Part shown: one piece after another, positions 1 to 5,301 of the stretch
Layout: each line of letters begins with the position of its first letter
Position numbering within the stretch: position 1 is the first letter of the stretch
Assembly: GCA_002451155.1 (NCBI GenBank)
Contig: DKBG01000326.1
Span: 1-5,301, forward strand
Length of the DNA stretch: 5,301 bases
Source of the DNA: Ignavibacteria bacterium UBA6906
Lineage (GTDB): Bacteria > Bacteroidota > Ignavibacteria > UBA10030 > UBA6906
Direction: 5' to 3'
The notes under the pieces: model-generated
Database searches by the model: none
The model's input: the letters and a program-made list of their open reading frames with translations, nothing else
What the model was told of the DNA's origin: nothing
Translations under genes and position numbers: made by a program

Positions 1-136
1 CGGTTGATTTTCCGCAGCCGGACGGGCCGACCAGGACCACGAATTCCTTGTCGTTGATGGTTGTGTTCACGTCGCGGACGGCTGTGACCTTACCGTCGTA
101 GACTTTGTCGACGCCCTCAAGTGTAACCTGTGCCAT
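1..136 (-). CDS. ABC transporter ATP-binding subunit, MalK/UgpC type (partial, N-terminus only)
   Basis: This is the ATPase subunit that powers a binding-protein-dependent importer at the cytoplasmic face of the inner membrane. Only 45 full codons lie in the window; the gene runs off the left edge. Translating the minus strand from the ATG at 136 gives MAQVTLEGVDKVYDGKV..., followed by the Walker A motif GPSGCGKST at residues 37-45. The opening (a beta strand, then a KVY motif, a V-x-D-V stretch and an E-F-V-V-L-V-G-P-S-G-C-G-K-S-T segment) is typical of the MalK/UgpC/MsmK group, which imports maltodextrins, trehalose, glycerol-3-phosphate or other sugars. The substrate cannot be told from this fragment. 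The Walker B, signature motif and C-terminal regulatory domain are outside the window. There is no clear Shine-Dalgarno sequence before the ATG. A promoter-like pair lies about 40-70 bases upstream. The family call is secure; the sugar specificity is inference. Confidence 0.93.
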   Translation of the reverse strand, partial: MAQVTLEGVDKVYDGKVTAVRDVNTTINDKEFVVLVGPSGCGKST

Positions 137-178
137 GAATGTCTCGGGTAGGAAGAGGAAACTGCGGGAATTCATTCA

Positions 179-207
179 AATATATCAAGGACCTGAAGAA
201 AACACAA
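179..207 (-). promoter_or_regulatory. Putative sigma70-type promoter of the ABC ATPase gene
   Basis: On the minus strand a TTGTGT box (202-207) is followed, after exactly 17 bases, by TATATT (179-184). The -10 box matches the consensus at 5 of 6 positions and the -35 box at 3 of 6. Transcription would start near 172, giving a leader of about 36 bases before the ATG at 136. The surrounding stretch is more AT-rich than the rest of the spacer. It was found by eye only and could be a chance match. Confidence 0.45.
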
Positions 208-292
208 GAAGAACCGTCGCCCGGAAAGGAGAAATCCATCCGGTTGGAGTCATGCTCTTGCCCTGTTGGACCGTCGTCGGATCGAATCTGAA

Positions 293-343
293 GGCCGCTC
301 CGTGAGGCGGGATTCCCTCTCCCCGGTCGGATTCTCAGCGGCC
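293..343. repeat. 7-bp inverted repeat at the 3' end of the SGNH hydrolase gene
   Basis: GGCCGCT at 293-299 is the exact reverse complement of AGCGGCC at 337-343, which overlaps the SGNH stop codon. A smaller GGGA/TCCC complement lies between them. The structure could fold in the SGNH transcript just past its stop. No T-run follows on the minus strand, so it is not a convincing intrinsic terminator and may only be an mRNA 3'-end hairpin or chance. Confidence 0.25.
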
Positions 344-2344
344 GCCCAACTGGCGGAGAAGTTCTTGTGCCCGGGGATTATCGGGGGTAGTGCGAAGGGC
401 TTCCCTCAGGTGGAGGAGCGACTGCTGCCGATTTCCCAGGCGGAAATAGGCGAGGCTGATGAGGAGGGCGATGTCTTCCTGTTCACGCTGTCCGGGAGAA
501 TATTCCAGGGCTTTCATGAGATCCGGCAGCGCAGCGTCCGGCCGCCCTTCCTCGAGTGCCATCGAGCCAAGCATCCGGTAGGCGTACCATGTTGGTTCGA
601 CGGTGAGCGATTGCCGGAGTATCTCTGCTGCCCTCGCCTGTTGCTTTGTTGCACGAAATGTCCCGGCGAGGAGGTGATATGCCGAGACATTCTCCGGGAT
701 CATCCGGATCAGCGCGCGGTATTCGGCGCGCGCTTTCTCGAAGTTCCCCCGTGTCTCGTAGTATTCCCCGGCTGCCGCGTGAGCCTGCTCCCAGTTCAGC
801 TCGCCCCCCGCCAACCGGTCGATTATTTTCATGAGCGGGTCATCTGTATCCAGCCTGCTGAGGGGAAGGTCCGCAGGCTGGAACGGCCAGCCTGACGTAA
901 GGATCTCGATCCGTCGTACGGCCGCCACCTCATCGATCTCGGTCAACCCCCGATTATGCCAGAGCGAATCCTCTGAAATCGAGTCTGCGCCTGCCCATCC
1001 AGCGTCATCGGCAATCATCCCTTCGGCCCGCATGGCCCTGGCATACTCCCTTGCCATGAGGAAGTACCCATTCTGAGTCGGATGGAGATGGTCGAGGATG
1101 AGTGAGGATCCAATGAGAGAGTCAGGCGCGGCGTTCTGAAAGGCTGACTCCATGTCAACAAAGCGGGCGCCCGGTTTTTCTCCCGCCTCGCGGATTGCAT
1201 CATTGAAATCTGAGCTAGCCCGAAATCTGAGCATGTCGAAATCTCGCGCCAGAACATACCGTTGTCCGGCGGCAGCGTGGAGTCCGAGCCTGTCAAGGCA
1301 GATTCCAAGTTGGTACTGGACCCCCGCCCTGATGGAATCGATCAGCGAAGCCTGTCGAAATGCCATCAGTGCAGCGTCGGCGTGGCCCCCCAGGAGTGAC
1401 TGCAGTCCTCTATTGAAAATGAGATCGAACTCGAGTTGTGCTTGACCGGAGAGGGGGTTCTGTCTCTGCGGCACAAACGGCGCCATATCTCGCAAGTTCG
1501 ATACCTGGGATGTCAGAATGAGGGGAACCCCGTGTTCAGAACAGATCGCAACCAGGTCTCTCAGGTTTGCCCGGAAGTTCTGAAGGCAGGTCGCATACGT
1601 GTCGCTCCCGAGCGGGATCTCATTTCCCCGGGCGAGACGCTCCATCATTGTGCCTCCCGCACTCTCGACGCCGTGTCGTGAGAACAGACCGAGGATTCCC
1701 GCATAGACGTTTTTCAGCATGAAGAACGTTCGGACGTGGATCAAGTCCAGGTATGTGAGTGTCATCCAGCGTGCTGATCCATGTGCCTCGTGGGAGGCTG
1801 ATCCGAGAGCTCCGTAGAATTCATTATGCCCGTCATACACGATGATCAGATCTGGCTGATAGGTGAAGAGCTCGCGCGCGATATCGTTGACGGCATAACT
1901 GTTCGTTGCCGTCATTCCCAGGTTTATGACCTCGATCGACCTGTCCGGAAAGGTCCGCCGGAGTCGGTCACGCAGGTATGCCGCGAAGGAGCCTGCGTAG
2001 CCGTAAGGAAAACCGGCCGTTGTGGATCCACCCAGGCAGAAGATCCGGCAGGTATTGGCGGGCTTGGGATCCTGGAAGTAATCGAGGGAGGTATTCGGGC
2101 TGAACTGAACGCTTGAAAAGTAGCGGTTTTTCACCTCCGGGTTCATGACATGGTACACCCGGGTTCCGATCACCTCGGTCCTGAAAAGAGAAAGATCCGG
2201 TCCGTATCCGACTATTCGGAGAACGCCCTCGACGAGCAAGAGGAGCAGGATCGGACTGAGCAGAGTAACGACCGTGAATACCCTCCTCCTTCTTTCGGAG
2301 AGGCGGGGTCTTTCAGCTGGCGGTGTGCGCTGTCGGTCTTTCAT
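335..2344 (-). CDS. Membrane-anchored SGNH/GDSL-like hydrolase with internal and C-terminal TPRs
   Basis: This 669-residue protein is probably an esterase, deacetylase or acyltransferase acting outside the cytoplasmic membrane. An Arg-rich N-terminus (to residue 21) precedes one hydrophobic segment (about 23-39), as in a type II signal anchor. The SGNH blocks follow: block I CLGGSTT with nucleophile Ser107, block II NLG at 141-143, block III GHNE at 172-175 with Asn174, and block V DHLHP with Asp418 and His421. Two TPR-like helix pairs (about 309-337 and 340-370) sit between blocks III and V. Four more TPRs fill 519-657, suggesting partner binding. The frame extends upstream to a TTG at 2434, but the ATG at 2344 is preferred because a promoter-like element overlaps that TTG. 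Neither start has a clear Shine-Dalgarno sequence. The gene diverges from the GH13 gene. The substrate is unknown; surface polysaccharide O-acetyl groups are a guess. The fold and catalytic residues are secure; the exact start is less so. Confidence 0.88.
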   Translation of the reverse strand: MKDRQRTPPAERPRLSERRRRVFTVVTLLSPILLLLLVEGVLRIVGYGPDLSLFRTEVIGTRVYHVMNPEVKNRYFSSVQFSPNTSLDYFQDPKPANTCRIFCLGGSTTAGFPYGYAGSFAAYLRDRLRRTFPDRSIEVINLGMTATNSYAVNDIARELFTYQPDLIIVYDGHNEFYGALGSASHEAHGSARWMTLTYLDLIHVRTFFMLKNVYAGILGLFSRHGVESAGGTMMERLARGNEIPLGSDTYATCLQNFRANLRDLVAICSEHGVPLILTSQVSNLRDMAPFVPQRQNPLSGQAQLEFDLIFNRGLQSLLGGHADAALMAFRQASLIDSIRAGVQYQLGICLDRLGLHAAAGQRYVLARDFDMLRFRASSDFNDAIREAGEKPGARFVDMESAFQNAAPDSLIGSSLILDHLHPTQNGYFLMAREYARAMRAEGMIADDAGWAGADSISEDSLWHNRGLTEIDEVAAVRRIEILTSGWPFQPADLPLSRLDTDDPLMKIIDRLAGGELNWEQAHAAAGEYYETRGNFEKARAEYRALIRMIPENVSAYHLLAGTFRATKQQARAAEILRQSLTVEPTWYAYRMLGSMALEEGRPDAALPDLMKALEYSPGQREQEDIALLISLAYFRLGNRQQSLLHLREALRTTPDNPRAQELLRQLGGR

Positions 2345-2430
2345 GATGAAGCGGGGGTTGGGACATTCACGGTGGGGCCGTCCGGCCGCGATCCGAAACG
2401 CATCGGGGGCAATGGAGAAGCGGGCCAGAC

Positions 2431-2460
2431 ACAATATCGCAACTTCACGGAGGGAAACAA
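2431..2460 (-). promoter_or_regulatory. Putative promoter of the SGNH hydrolase gene
   Basis: On the minus strand TTGTTT (2455-2460) and TATTGT (2431-2436) are separated by 18 bases. Each is a moderate match to a sigma70 consensus (3 of 6 and 4 of 6). Transcription would begin near 2424, downstream of the in-frame TTG at 2434. That favours the ATG at 2344 as the real start, with a leader of about 80 bases. The evidence is weak and by eye only. Confidence 0.3.
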
Positions 2461-2463
2461 TCG

Positions 2464-2507
2464 TTGCGTTTCCCAGAGGTTTTCTCTATTGTTCATCGAT
2501 TTATGAT
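2464..2507 (+). promoter_or_regulatory. Putative promoter(s) of the GH13 gene in the divergent spacer
   Basis: Two overlapping candidates lie on the plus strand. The first is TTGCGT (2464-2469), a 17-base spacer, then TATTGT (2487-2492). The second has a better -10 box, TATGAT (2502-2507, 5 of 6), with only a poor -35 box upstream. The second would start transcription near 2514, leaving a leader of about 23 bases that contains GGAG at 2519-2522. This is the most AT-rich stretch of the window, as expected of a promoter region. Its position between divergent genes would allow shared control of both. Confidence 0.4.
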
Positions 2508-2536
2508 AGACATTTTTTGGAGAATTAAATAGATCC

Positions 2537-4480
2537 ATGAAACGGTATCGTCCCCGCCCTGCTCTCGATATCCTTCGTGACACCCTTCGCACGAAAGCCC
2601 GTGAATCCCGGCGGAAGAAATTCCGTTATGCTGTTCCCTCTCTCTGGGGATCGCCCAGGGGAGGCGGGAACATAATGAAGGTTAGCCCGTTTGCCTATTA
2701 CCTGGATGTTGTGTCACGAATCAGCCGTGGTCGTCGACCTCTCCGTCGGGGCAGGTCGACGGGTGGCGACTGGACGAGGGATGCAGTGATCTATAATATG
2801 TTCGTTCGCACAACGGCAGCGTTCGATCACAACGGAAGCGGCAGGCTCGATCTTCCCCTGAACTCCGAAGGGTTTAGAGAGACGGGAACCTTTCTCAAAG
2901 CCATCGCAATGCTTCCGTATATCAAGCGCCTCGGGTGCACGACGGTTCACCTGCTGCCAGTGACATCCATCGGTCATGACGGAAACAAGGGGACGCTCGG
3001 CTCACCGTATGCAATACGGAATCCCTACGAGCTGGATGAGAATTTGAGTGAGCCGGCGTTGGGTCTTGACGTCAAGACGGAGTTCAAAGCTTTCGTGGAA
3101 GCGGCCCATTGGCTGGGAATGCGTGTGGTCGTTGAGTTTGTCTTCCGCACGGCGGCGAAAGACAGTGACTGGGTGAAGGAACATCCGGAATGGGTCTACT
3201 GGATCCGCGACGAGATTACGGTTCGCGGGCCGGGCGAGACGAACGAATCGAAATACGGATCCCCGGTGTTCGCCCGCGACGAGTTGACACGGATTCACAG
3301 GGATATTTATGAGGGCAGATTCGGAGAGCTCATCCCCCCGCACGCCGAGCACCTGACGATGTTCACCCTGCCGCCCGCGCCGGACGCGGTGGAGAAGGTG
3401 GACGGGAGATATATCGGTACTCTGCCCGACGGCAGGAAAGTCAAGGTTCCGGGGGCGTTTGCGGACTGGCCACCGGATGACAACCAGCCCCCCTGGGGCG
3501 ATGTGACGTATCTGCGAATGTATGACCATCCCGATTTCAATTACATCGGATACAATACGATCCGGATGTATGACTCGCGTCTCGCCCGGCCCGAGTATGT
3601 GACAAGGCCGCTCTGGGACCGGATCGTGGGGATCATCCCTTACTATCAGCGCGCGTTCGGAATAGACGGGGTCATGATTGACATGGGGCATGCGCTGCCG
3701 AAGGAGTTGAAATCCGAAATGGTGAGCAAGGCGAGATCCATCAACCCTGATTTCGCTTTCTGGGATGAAAACTTTGCCGTCACGCAGAAGAGCAGGGAGG
3801 AAGGCTACAATATTGTGGTCGGGTATTGCTGGATTGACCAGCAATATCCTGATCGGATGAAGAACCTGGCCCGTGATCTCGCCGAAAAGGGATTCCCCAT
3901 ACCATTCCTCGCGACGCCCGAAACCCACAACACTCCCCGGGCGGCTGCGAGACCGGGGGGCGTTCTGTACGCGAAATGGGCGATGGTTGTGAATAGCTTT
4001 CTCCCCGCGGTCCCATTCGTTCATTCGGGGTACGAACTCGGTGAGCGTTTCCCCATTAATACCGGCCTCGATTTTACGGACGAGGAACTCCGGCTGTATT
4101 CCTCGGAACGGCTCCCCCTGTTCAGCGAGTATGCCTACAATTGGGCTAGCAGGGAGGAATTTACGGGTTGGATCAAGACCGTTCTCGGCGTCCGCAGACG
4201 CTATGCCGACTTCATCGTCGATCCCCGCCCGGAGTCGTTCAGGCTGCTGCAGGATTCTTCTCCATCCATTCTCGCGTTTGCCCGGATGAGTCCGCGCGGG
4301 CACAAGAAGATCGCTGTCATCAGCAACATGAATTTTGCCGGACCTGAGACGATTGCCATCCCGCTGGAGACGTCCCGCCGGCGCTGCCTGGACCTTCTCA
4401 CAGGACGCAGTCTGCCAGTCCAGAATGGGACGCTCGTCGTGAGGCTACAGGCAGGAGAATGCTGGGTTACGGAATATTAA
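2537..4480 (+). CDS. GH13 alpha-amylase-fold protein, GlgE-like, with atypical active site
   Basis: This 647-residue protein has no signal peptide and is probably a cytoplasmic alpha-glucan-active enzyme. After a basic N-terminus, the (beta/alpha)8 barrel begins near residue 79. Family landmarks are HLLPVTSIG (138-146), the region I equivalent (about 197-205) followed by WVKEHPEWV (212-220), region II IDMGH with likely nucleophile Asp382, region III WDENF with likely acid/base Glu411, and the region IV equivalent PETHNTPR (461-468). A beta-rich insert of about 130 residues (roughly 230-360) fills the domain B position. The end (about 565-647) resembles a C-terminal beta-sandwich. WVKEHPEW, the D-x-x-H-x-x-P pattern after the nucleophile and SGYELGE (497-503) recall GlgE maltosyltransferase (GH13_3) from memory. 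Met380 replaces the usual Arg, Thr205 lies about where the region I His is expected, and Asn465 replaces the region IV Asp. Exact reaction unknown. Alternative start: ATG at 2675 (601 residues), with AGGGGAGG 10 bases upstream; the upstream start is kept because VPSLWG (33-38) looks like protein sequence. Confidence 0.85.
   Translation: MKRYRPRPALDILRDTLRTKARESRRKKFRYAVPSLWGSPRGGGNIMKVSPFAYYLDVVSRISRGRRPLRRGRSTGGDWTRDAVIYNMFVRTTAAFDHNGSGRLDLPLNSEGFRETGTFLKAIAMLPYIKRLGCTTVHLLPVTSIGHDGNKGTLGSPYAIRNPYELDENLSEPALGLDVKTEFKAFVEAAHWLGMRVVVEFVFRTAAKDSDWVKEHPEWVYWIRDEITVRGPGETNESKYGSPVFARDELTRIHRDIYEGRFGELIPPHAEHLTMFTLPPAPDAVEKVDGRYIGTLPDGRKVKVPGAFADWPPDDNQPPWGDVTYLRMYDHPDFNYIGYNTIRMYDSRLARPEYVTRPLWDRIVGIIPYYQRAFGIDGVMIDMGHALPKELKSEMVSKARSINPDFAFWDENFAVTQKSREEGYNIVVGYCWIDQQYPDRMKNLARDLAEKGFPIPFLATPETHNTPRAAARPGGVLYAKWAMVVNSFLPAVPFVHSGYELGERFPINTGLDFTDEELRLYSSERLPLFSEYAYNWASREEFTGWIKTVLGVRRRYADFIVDPRPESFRLLQDSSPSILAFARMSPRGHKKIAVISNMNFAGPETIAIPLETSRRRCLDLLTGRSLPVQNGTLVVRLQAGECWVTEY
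2657..2664 (+). promoter_or_regulatory. Shine-Dalgarno-like sequence supporting an alternative GH13 start
   Basis: AGGGGAGG lies 10 bases before an in-frame ATG at 2675 (residue 47 of the long form). It is a better ribosome-binding match than the GGAG at 2519-2522, which sits 14 bases before the ATG at 2537. It may be a coincidence inside coding sequence, or it may mark the true start or a second, shorter product. If the short start is used, the Arg/Lys-rich first 46 residues are not made. Confidence 0.35.
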
Positions 4481-4491
4481 ATGAAGCGTTG

Positions 4492-4518
4492 GGCGGGTCC
4501 CCGAACGGGATTCTCGCC
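4492..4518. terminator. Hairpin in the convergent spacer (possible bidirectional terminator)
   Basis: Between the GH13 stop and the stop of the small membrane gene, GGCG (4492-4495) pairs with CGCC (4515-4518). Inside that, GTCCC (4497-4501) pairs with GGGAT (4507-4511), including one G-T wobble, around a CGAAC loop. The position is right for termination of both convergent transcripts. No run of Ts follows in either direction, so it would be a weak or factor-assisted terminator. The structure was judged by eye only. Confidence 0.4.
4498..4509 (+). repeat. 12-bp inverted repeat, left copy
   Basis: TCCCCGAACGGG at 4498-4509 is the exact reverse complement of CCCGTTCGGGGA at 4839-4850. The two copies flank the 73-residue membrane protein gene. 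Each is itself nearly palindromic (CCCG/CGGG core). This copy forms the apex of the hairpin in the convergent spacer. Confidence 0.6.
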
Positions 4519-4523
4519 TGATG

Positions 4524-4745
4524 CTACGAGTGGAAGAAGAGGAGAGGAAGGAGGAAGTATGCCGCGCTCATGCCGGCGACAATCAACCCGAACATCCCTG
4601 CGGCTGCCCAGAGAAACATCTTGATGTCTCCGTCCTTCCTGGAGGAAACCTTGAACGCTTGGACAAAACAGAGGACTGAGCCGGTGAGAGCGATCAAGGC
4701 AACGGAGCCCAGGATAAGAAATATGGTCAGGTCGAGCGAGCCCAT
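4524..4745 (-). CDS. Small two-helix membrane protein of unknown function (73 aa)
   Basis: I do not recognise this protein. It has 73 residues: a first hydrophobic helix (about 5-31), a short charged loop KVSSRKDGDIK (32-42), and a second hydrophobic helix (about 43-70) ending FHS. The basic loop should face the cytoplasm, putting both ends outside. The long uninterrupted hydrophobic segments, placed between proper start and stop codons on the strand opposite to its neighbours, argue for a real gene. It is convergent with the GH13 gene (43 bases between stops) and divergent from the YjbQ gene. There is no Shine-Dalgarno sequence before the ATG at 4745, and a promoter-like TATATT lies only about 12 bases upstream, so the mRNA could be nearly leaderless. 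Its length and hairpin topology recall small membrane-complex subunits or accessory proteins, but no family motif is visible, so no role is assigned. Confidence 0.62.
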   Translation of the reverse strand: MGSLDLTIFLILGSVALIALTGSVLCFVQAFKVSSRKDGDIKMFLWAAAGMFGLIVAGMSAAYFLLPLLFFHS

Positions 4746-4756
4746 GGTGGTGTGAG

Positions 4757-4785
4757 AATATACGAAAATGAATCCGGAAAATCAG
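4757..4785 (-). promoter_or_regulatory. Putative promoter of the 73-aa membrane protein gene
   Basis: On the minus strand CTGATT (4780-4785) and TATATT (4757-4762) are separated by 17 bases. The -10 box matches the consensus at 5 of 6 positions; the -35 box is poor. Transcription would begin near 4750, only about 5 bases before the ATG at 4745, giving an almost leaderless message. This fits the absence of a ribosome-binding site. Confidence 0.4.
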
Positions 4786-4838
4786 CGTCTGACCCGTTCA
4801 TCCCCCCCGCCCCCGGCTCTGGGCGCACTGCGCGTTGG

Positions 4839-4850
4839 CCCGTTCGGGGA
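4839..4850 (-). repeat. 12-bp inverted repeat, right copy
   Basis: CCCGTTCGGGGA is the exact reverse complement of the segment at 4498-4509. It lies in the spacer between the 73-residue protein gene and the YjbQ gene, upstream of both. A separate small hairpin, GCGC-ACT-GCGC (4823-4833), lies just to its left. Confidence 0.6.
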
Positions 4851-4942
4851 ACCGTTGGCTTTGAAGGGAATGTCCCCGGCGGGCGGGTATTTTTGGCGAC
4901 AGGGCTGTTCACGTCAGTTGTCGAACCACGTCGGGAAATGCC

Positions 4943-5301
4943 ATGAAAACGCTCACGGAATATCTCTGGTTCAATACGCGGCAGCACCGCGAATATGTCA
5001 ATATCACCCGGAACGTTGAAGAAATAGTGACACGGAGCGGGGTTCAGGAAGGGATGGTGCTCGTATCGGCCATGCACATCACGGCAGGAGTCTATGTGAA
5101 TGATGCGGAAGAGGGACTCATTAGAGACATTGATGAGTGGCTGGAGCATATCGCCCCGTACAAAGATGACTATAGGCATCACCGGACGGGCGAAACAAAC
5201 GGAGACTCACATCTTAAGAGCATCCTCGTGCATCACGAAGTGATTGTTCCGGTCACGGCAGGCTCGCTCGACTTTGGTCCGTGGCAACAGATTTACTATG
5301 C
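4943..5301 (+). CDS. yjbQ: UPF0047 / YjbQ family protein (C-terminus cut by window end)
   Basis: This is a small, soluble protein of the YjbQ family (UPF0047). The family is annotated as a secondary thiamine-phosphate synthase because E. coli YjbQ shows that activity weakly; its real role is unsettled. The window holds 119 complete codons from the ATG at 4943; the family is usually around 135-140 residues, so roughly 15-20 are missing. Recognisable family segments are SAMHITAGVYVND (42-54), where a conserved His (His45) and Asn are expected, the PYKDDYRHH stretch (72-80), GETNGDSHLKS (83-93) with His90, the IVPVTAG strand (101-107) and LDFGPWQQIYY (109-119). A weak GGGAA at 4933-4937 lies 5 bases before the start; the nearer ATG at 4938 is out of frame. 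It diverges from the small membrane gene across a 197-base spacer. I saw no clear promoter. Confidence 0.93.
   Translation, partial: MKTLTEYLWFNTRQHREYVNITRNVEEIVTRSGVQEGMVLVSAMHITAGVYVNDAEEGLIRDIDEWLEHIAPYKDDYRHHRTGETNGDSHLKSILVHHEVIVPVTAGSLDFGPWQQIYY

Noticed and set aside
266..895. A 209-codon open frame on the plus strand
   Set aside because: Most of it is antisense to the C-terminal TPR region of the SGNH hydrolase gene, and it shows no domain pattern; it is a shadow frame.
2345..2434. A 30-residue N-terminal extension of the SGNH hydrolase starting at TTG (2434)
   Set aside because: It lacks a ribosome-binding site, a promoter-like element overlaps the TTG, and the ATG at 2344 places a short basic tail just before the membrane anchor, as is usual.
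2145..2528. Overlapping plus-strand open frames of 127 and 118 codons over the SGNH gene start
   Set aside because: They lie antisense to the N-terminal coding region of the SGNH gene and cross its promoter region. Their composition is Arg/Ser-rich and not protein-like.
3002..4303. A 433-codon open frame on the minus strand opposite the GH13 gene
   Set aside because: It is fully antisense to a well-supported GH13 coding region. Its translation is rich in Arg, Pro and His with no recognisable domain, as expected of a GC-rich shadow frame.
4802..4816. C-rich tract in the spacer upstream of the YjbQ gene
   Set aside because: It is short and not repeated elsewhere; it is best explained by base composition, with no evidence of function.
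4855..4894. Possible plus-strand promoter for the YjbQ gene (TTGGCT or TTGAAG with TATTTT)
   Set aside because: The spacers are 28 and 22 bases, too long for a sigma70-type promoter.
4727..5182. A 151-codon minus-strand open frame at the right end
   Set aside because: It is antisense to the strongly recognised YjbQ coding sequence and overlaps the start of the 73-residue gene.

Overview
The window is about 57% GC by eye, densely coding and clearly bacterial. It holds five protein genes. Two are cut by the window edges, and one (the YjbQ-family gene at the right end) runs off the edge without a stop. I cannot name the organism. An N-terminally anchored SGNH hydrolase with TPRs, a MalK/UgpC-type ABC ATPase, a GlgE-like GH13 protein and weak Shine-Dalgarno sequences together suggest an uncultured Gram-negative-type lineage (FCB, spirochaete or delta-like). 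That is an impression, not a placement. I see no tRNA or rRNA gene, CRISPR array, insertion sequence or phage gene.

Layout, left to right. Positions 1-136 (minus) are the first 45 codons of a sugar-type ABC importer ATPase, ending inside Walker A. Positions 137-334 are a gene-free spacer with a plausible minus-strand sigma70-type promoter for that ATPase. Positions 335-2344 (minus) encode a 669-residue membrane-anchored SGNH/GDSL-like hydrolase. It has a TPR-like insert inside the catalytic domain and four more TPRs at its C-terminus. Positions 2345-2536 are a divergent promoter region. Positions 2537-4480 (plus) encode a 647-residue GH13 alpha-amylase-fold protein whose closest resemblance, from memory, is GlgE. 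Several otherwise near-invariant active-site positions are substituted in it. Positions 4481-4523 are a short convergent spacer with a hairpin. Positions 4524-4745 (minus) encode a 73-residue two-helix membrane protein of unknown function. Positions 4746-4942 are a divergent spacer. Positions 4943-5301 (plus) are most of a UPF0047/YjbQ gene.

How the genes might work together: the ABC ATPase and the GH13 protein both fit alpha-glucan or maltodextrin handling, but they are not in one operon and the link is only suggestive. The SGNH hydrolase and the GH13 gene are divergently transcribed from one roughly 190-bp region, so they could be co-regulated. The SGNH protein should act on the periplasmic or outer face, and the GH13 protein should be cytoplasmic because it has no signal peptide. 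The 73-residue protein and the YjbQ gene look unconnected.

The most interesting item is the GH13 protein. It keeps the catalytic Asp/Glu pair but lacks the usual Arg, the region I His and the region IV Asp. Next come the TPR-in-SGNH architecture and a 12-bp inverted repeat flanking the small membrane gene. Nothing here amounts to an obvious new multi-gene system.
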